DNA from: Candidatus Micropelagos thuwalensis
GTDB taxonomy: Bacteria; Pseudomonadota; Alphaproteobacteria; RS24
NCBI RefSeq assembly: GCF_000469155.1
Contig: NZ_AWXE01000004.1
Coordinates: 806,001 to 870,000, forward strand
Length of the DNA stretch: 64,000 nt
Reading direction: 5' to 3'
The translations under genes and the position numbers were made by a program. A model generated the notes under the pieces. It worked only from the letters and a program-made list of their open reading frames with translations, searched no databases and had not been told where the DNA came from. Below, piece after piece: positions 62,176 to 64,000 of the stretch (positions are counted from its first letter, which is position 1; each line of letters begins with the position of its first letter).

Positions 62176-64000
62176 CTATTTGGCTTCTTCCATCTGGCGG
62201 CGGAATTTCTTGCGTTCATGTTCGAGCAGATAACGCTTGCGAAGCCGTAGGCTGGTCGGCGTGACTTCCAACAATTCATCAAACTCGACATAGGCCATCA
62301 TTTCTTCCAACGACATGCGGCGCGGAGGTGTTAAAATAACAGCTTCATCCGAACCAGAGGCGCGGATATTGGTCAGCTTCTTGCCCTTCAGCACATTAAT
62401 CTCCAAATCATTATCGCGGCTATGTTCGCCGACAATCATGCCGTGATAAACGGGGGTTTGCGGGTCAATAAACATGACACCGCGGTCCTGCAGATTGAAA
62501 AGTGCATAGGCGACTGCTGTGCCGGTTTCGCTAGCAATTAGTGCGCCGTTTCGACGGCCGGGAATATCGCCGCTATAGGGCGCGTATTCATGGAATACAC
62601 GATTCAAAACACCCGTGCCCCGTGTCTGGGTCAGAAAACGGCTTTGATACCCAATCAGACCTCGCGACGGCGCATGAAACACAATTCGAGATTTTCCTGC
62701 GCCAGCTGACCGCATATCCATCATTTTAGCCTTACGGCGGTTCATGCTGTCGACCACGGTGGATGAAAACTCTTCATCAACGTCAATCGTGACTTCTTCT
62801 ACTGGTTCAAGTTTCTGACCGTTTTCATTGCGGAGCAGAACTTTTGGGCGTGAGACATTCATCTCAAACCCTTCGCGGCGCATAGTTTCAATCAAAACGC
62901 CCAGTTGCAATTCGCCACGCCCACCAATTTCAAACGCATCTTTATTGTCGCTTTCGGCAAATGTGATGGCGACATTGGTTTCAACTTCTGCGAGCAATCT
63001 TTCGCGGATAACTGTAGAGGTCACTTTTTTCCCCTCTTGTCCTGCAAAGGGGCTGTCATTCACCGTGATGGTGACGGACATTGTAGGCGGGTCAATCGGG
63101 GTTGAGGCAAGTGCATCGGTAATACTCGGATCGCCGATTGTGTCAGCCACAGAAGCTTTTGTGAGACCTGCAACACATATCAAGTCCCCGGCCTGGACTT
63201 CATCAACCGGCACACGCTTAGTACCTTCAAAGCGCAATAATTTTGTTAAACGGCCTGTTTCAATCTGATCGCCATTGAGGTTAATAGCCTTCACTGCTGC
63301 ATTAAGTGTTGCTTTACCTTGTAGGACGCGTCCTGTTAGACAACGGCCAATATATGGGTCGCTGTCCAGCAGTGTCGCGAGCATGGCAAAGGGTTTATCG
63401 GGTTCGACAATGGGTGGCGGCACATGGGCGAGGATTATATCCAGAAGCGGATGGAGGTTGTCACGCGCATCATCCAGCTCCGTGGCGCACCAGCCATCGC
63501 GACCAGAGGCATAGAGAATAGGGAAATCCAACTGCTCAGGGCTGGCATCCAATGAGACAAATAAATCAAAGACTTCATCGACAACTTCATCAGGTCGTCC
63601 GTCAGGTCGGTCAACTTTATTAATGACGACGATGGGGCGAAGACCCTGCGCGAGTGCCTTGCCGAGTACGAATTTGGTTTGTGGCATCGGGCCTTCTGCT
63701 GCATCGGTGAGCAGTATCACGCCATCTGCCATATCCAGAACGCGCTCAACTTCCCCTCCGAAATCCGCGTGACCCGGAGTATCTATAATATTGATGCGTG
63801 TGTCTTGCCAGGTGATGGAGGTTGGCTTAGCGAGAATGGTAATGCCGCGCTCTTTTTCCAAATCCCCGGAATCCATAACGCGTTCATCGACTGCTTGGTT
63901 ATCGCGGAACAGGCCGGATTGTTTCATAATCGCATCAATGAGTGTGGTTTTGCCATGGTCAACATGGGCAATAATGGCAATATTACGCAGATTTTGCGCC
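62176..64000 (-). CDS. typA: translational GTPase TypA/BipA, 5' end outside window
   Basis: Ribosome-binding GTPase linked to 50S assembly and stress growth. About 608 residues are visible; only a few N-terminal residues are missing. G1 is AHVDHGKTTL, switch I region EKERGITILAKP, G3 DTPGHADFGGEV and G4 NKVDRPDGRPDEV. The C-terminal part has the TypA-specific region (APSRGLIGYQSRFLTQTRG and RGVMFIDPQTPVYHGMIVGE). Confidence 0.97.
   Translation of the reverse strand, partial: AQNLRNIAIIAHVDHGKTTLIDAIMKQSGLFRDNQAVDERVMDSGDLEKERGITILAKPTSITWQDTRINIIDTPGHADFGGEVERVLDMADGVILLTDAAEGPMPQTKFVLGKALAQGLRPIVVINKVDRPDGRPDEVVDEVFDLFVSLDASPEQLDFPILYASGRDGWCATELDDARDNLHPLLDIILAHVPPPIVEPDKPFAMLATLLDSDPYIGRCLTGRVLQGKATLNAAVKAINLNGDQIETGRLTKLLRFEGTKRVPVDEVQAGDLICVAGLTKASVADTIGDPSITDALASTPIDPPTMSVTITVNDSPFAGQEGKKVTSTVIRERLLAEVETNVAITFAESDNKDAFEIGGRGELQLGVLIETMRREGFEMNVSRPKVLLRNENGQKLEPVEEVTIDVDEEFSSTVVDSMNRRKAKMMDMRSAGAGKSRIVFHAPSRGLIGYQSRFLTQTRGTGVLNRVFHEYAPYSGDIPGRRNGALIASETGTAVAYALFNLQDRGVMFIDPQTPVYHGMIVGEHSRDNDLEINVLKGKKLTNIRASGSDEAVILTPPRRMSLEEMMAYVEFDELLEVTPTSLRLRKRYLLEHERKKFRRQMEEAK

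Overview
This window comes from the chromosome of an alphaproteobacterium, probably a free-living aquatic one of moderate G+C content (judged by eye). The evidence is a GcrA cell-cycle regulator, a class I lysyl-tRNA synthetase, a SAM-II riboswitch ahead of metZ, and the alphaproteobacterial gene orders argD-argF-hslO and murA-DUF2948-hisD-UPF0262-infA-maf-RNase E/G-yacG-tRNA-Phe. I do not place it below class level. I see no IS element, prophage or CRISPR array.

Layout, 1-20 kb. The left edge holds most of speA (minus strand). It is followed by a nitrogen block, also minus: porin, amt, terminator, glnK, amtB, terminator. Next come an orphan ferric-iron binding protein, an SDR oxidoreductase and gcrA, which has a DnaA box in its promoter region. 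On the plus strand are an orphan ABC-2 permease, argD, argF, hslO, a lipoprotein, and an HlyD/RND efflux pair of unusual AT-rich composition. trkH and apaG follow on the minus strand.

Layout, 20-44 kb. metZ lies behind a SAM-II riboswitch with an attenuator. Then come dcd, terB, lysS, DUF952, a pyrD-arsC gene fusion, a TetR regulator, a DUF3429/CcdA pair, an alph_Pro_TM/TauE pair, an alpha/beta hydrolase, msrB, and nrdA-nrdB with a DnaA box and an NrdR-like box upstream. A GST, tRNA-Thr and the murA-to-yacG housekeeping block lead to tRNA-Phe and a CNNM/CBS protein.

Layout, 44-62 kb. This is the most interesting part. A large acidic, internally duplicated lipoprotein, a TonB-dependent receptor and gspC form one transcription unit. 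gspD-E-F-G-I-J-K-L-M-N plus a small lipoprotein form a second. Each unit is preceded by three TGT-centred heptamers at an exact 11-bp period, the architecture of a PhoB (Pho) box. The large lipoprotein has Asp at +2 after the acylated Cys, as in the type II-secreted lipoprotein pullulanase. I infer a phosphate-starvation system in which a surface lipoprotein, its receptor and a type II secretion machine are made together. The window ends with a GST and the 3' portion of typA.

Several genes tie growth control to replication and nutrients: DnaA boxes lie beside gcrA and nrdAB, a near-match lies beside dcd, an NrdR box overlaps the nrd promoter, PII and Amt serve nitrogen, Pho boxes serve phosphate, and SAM-II serves methionine.
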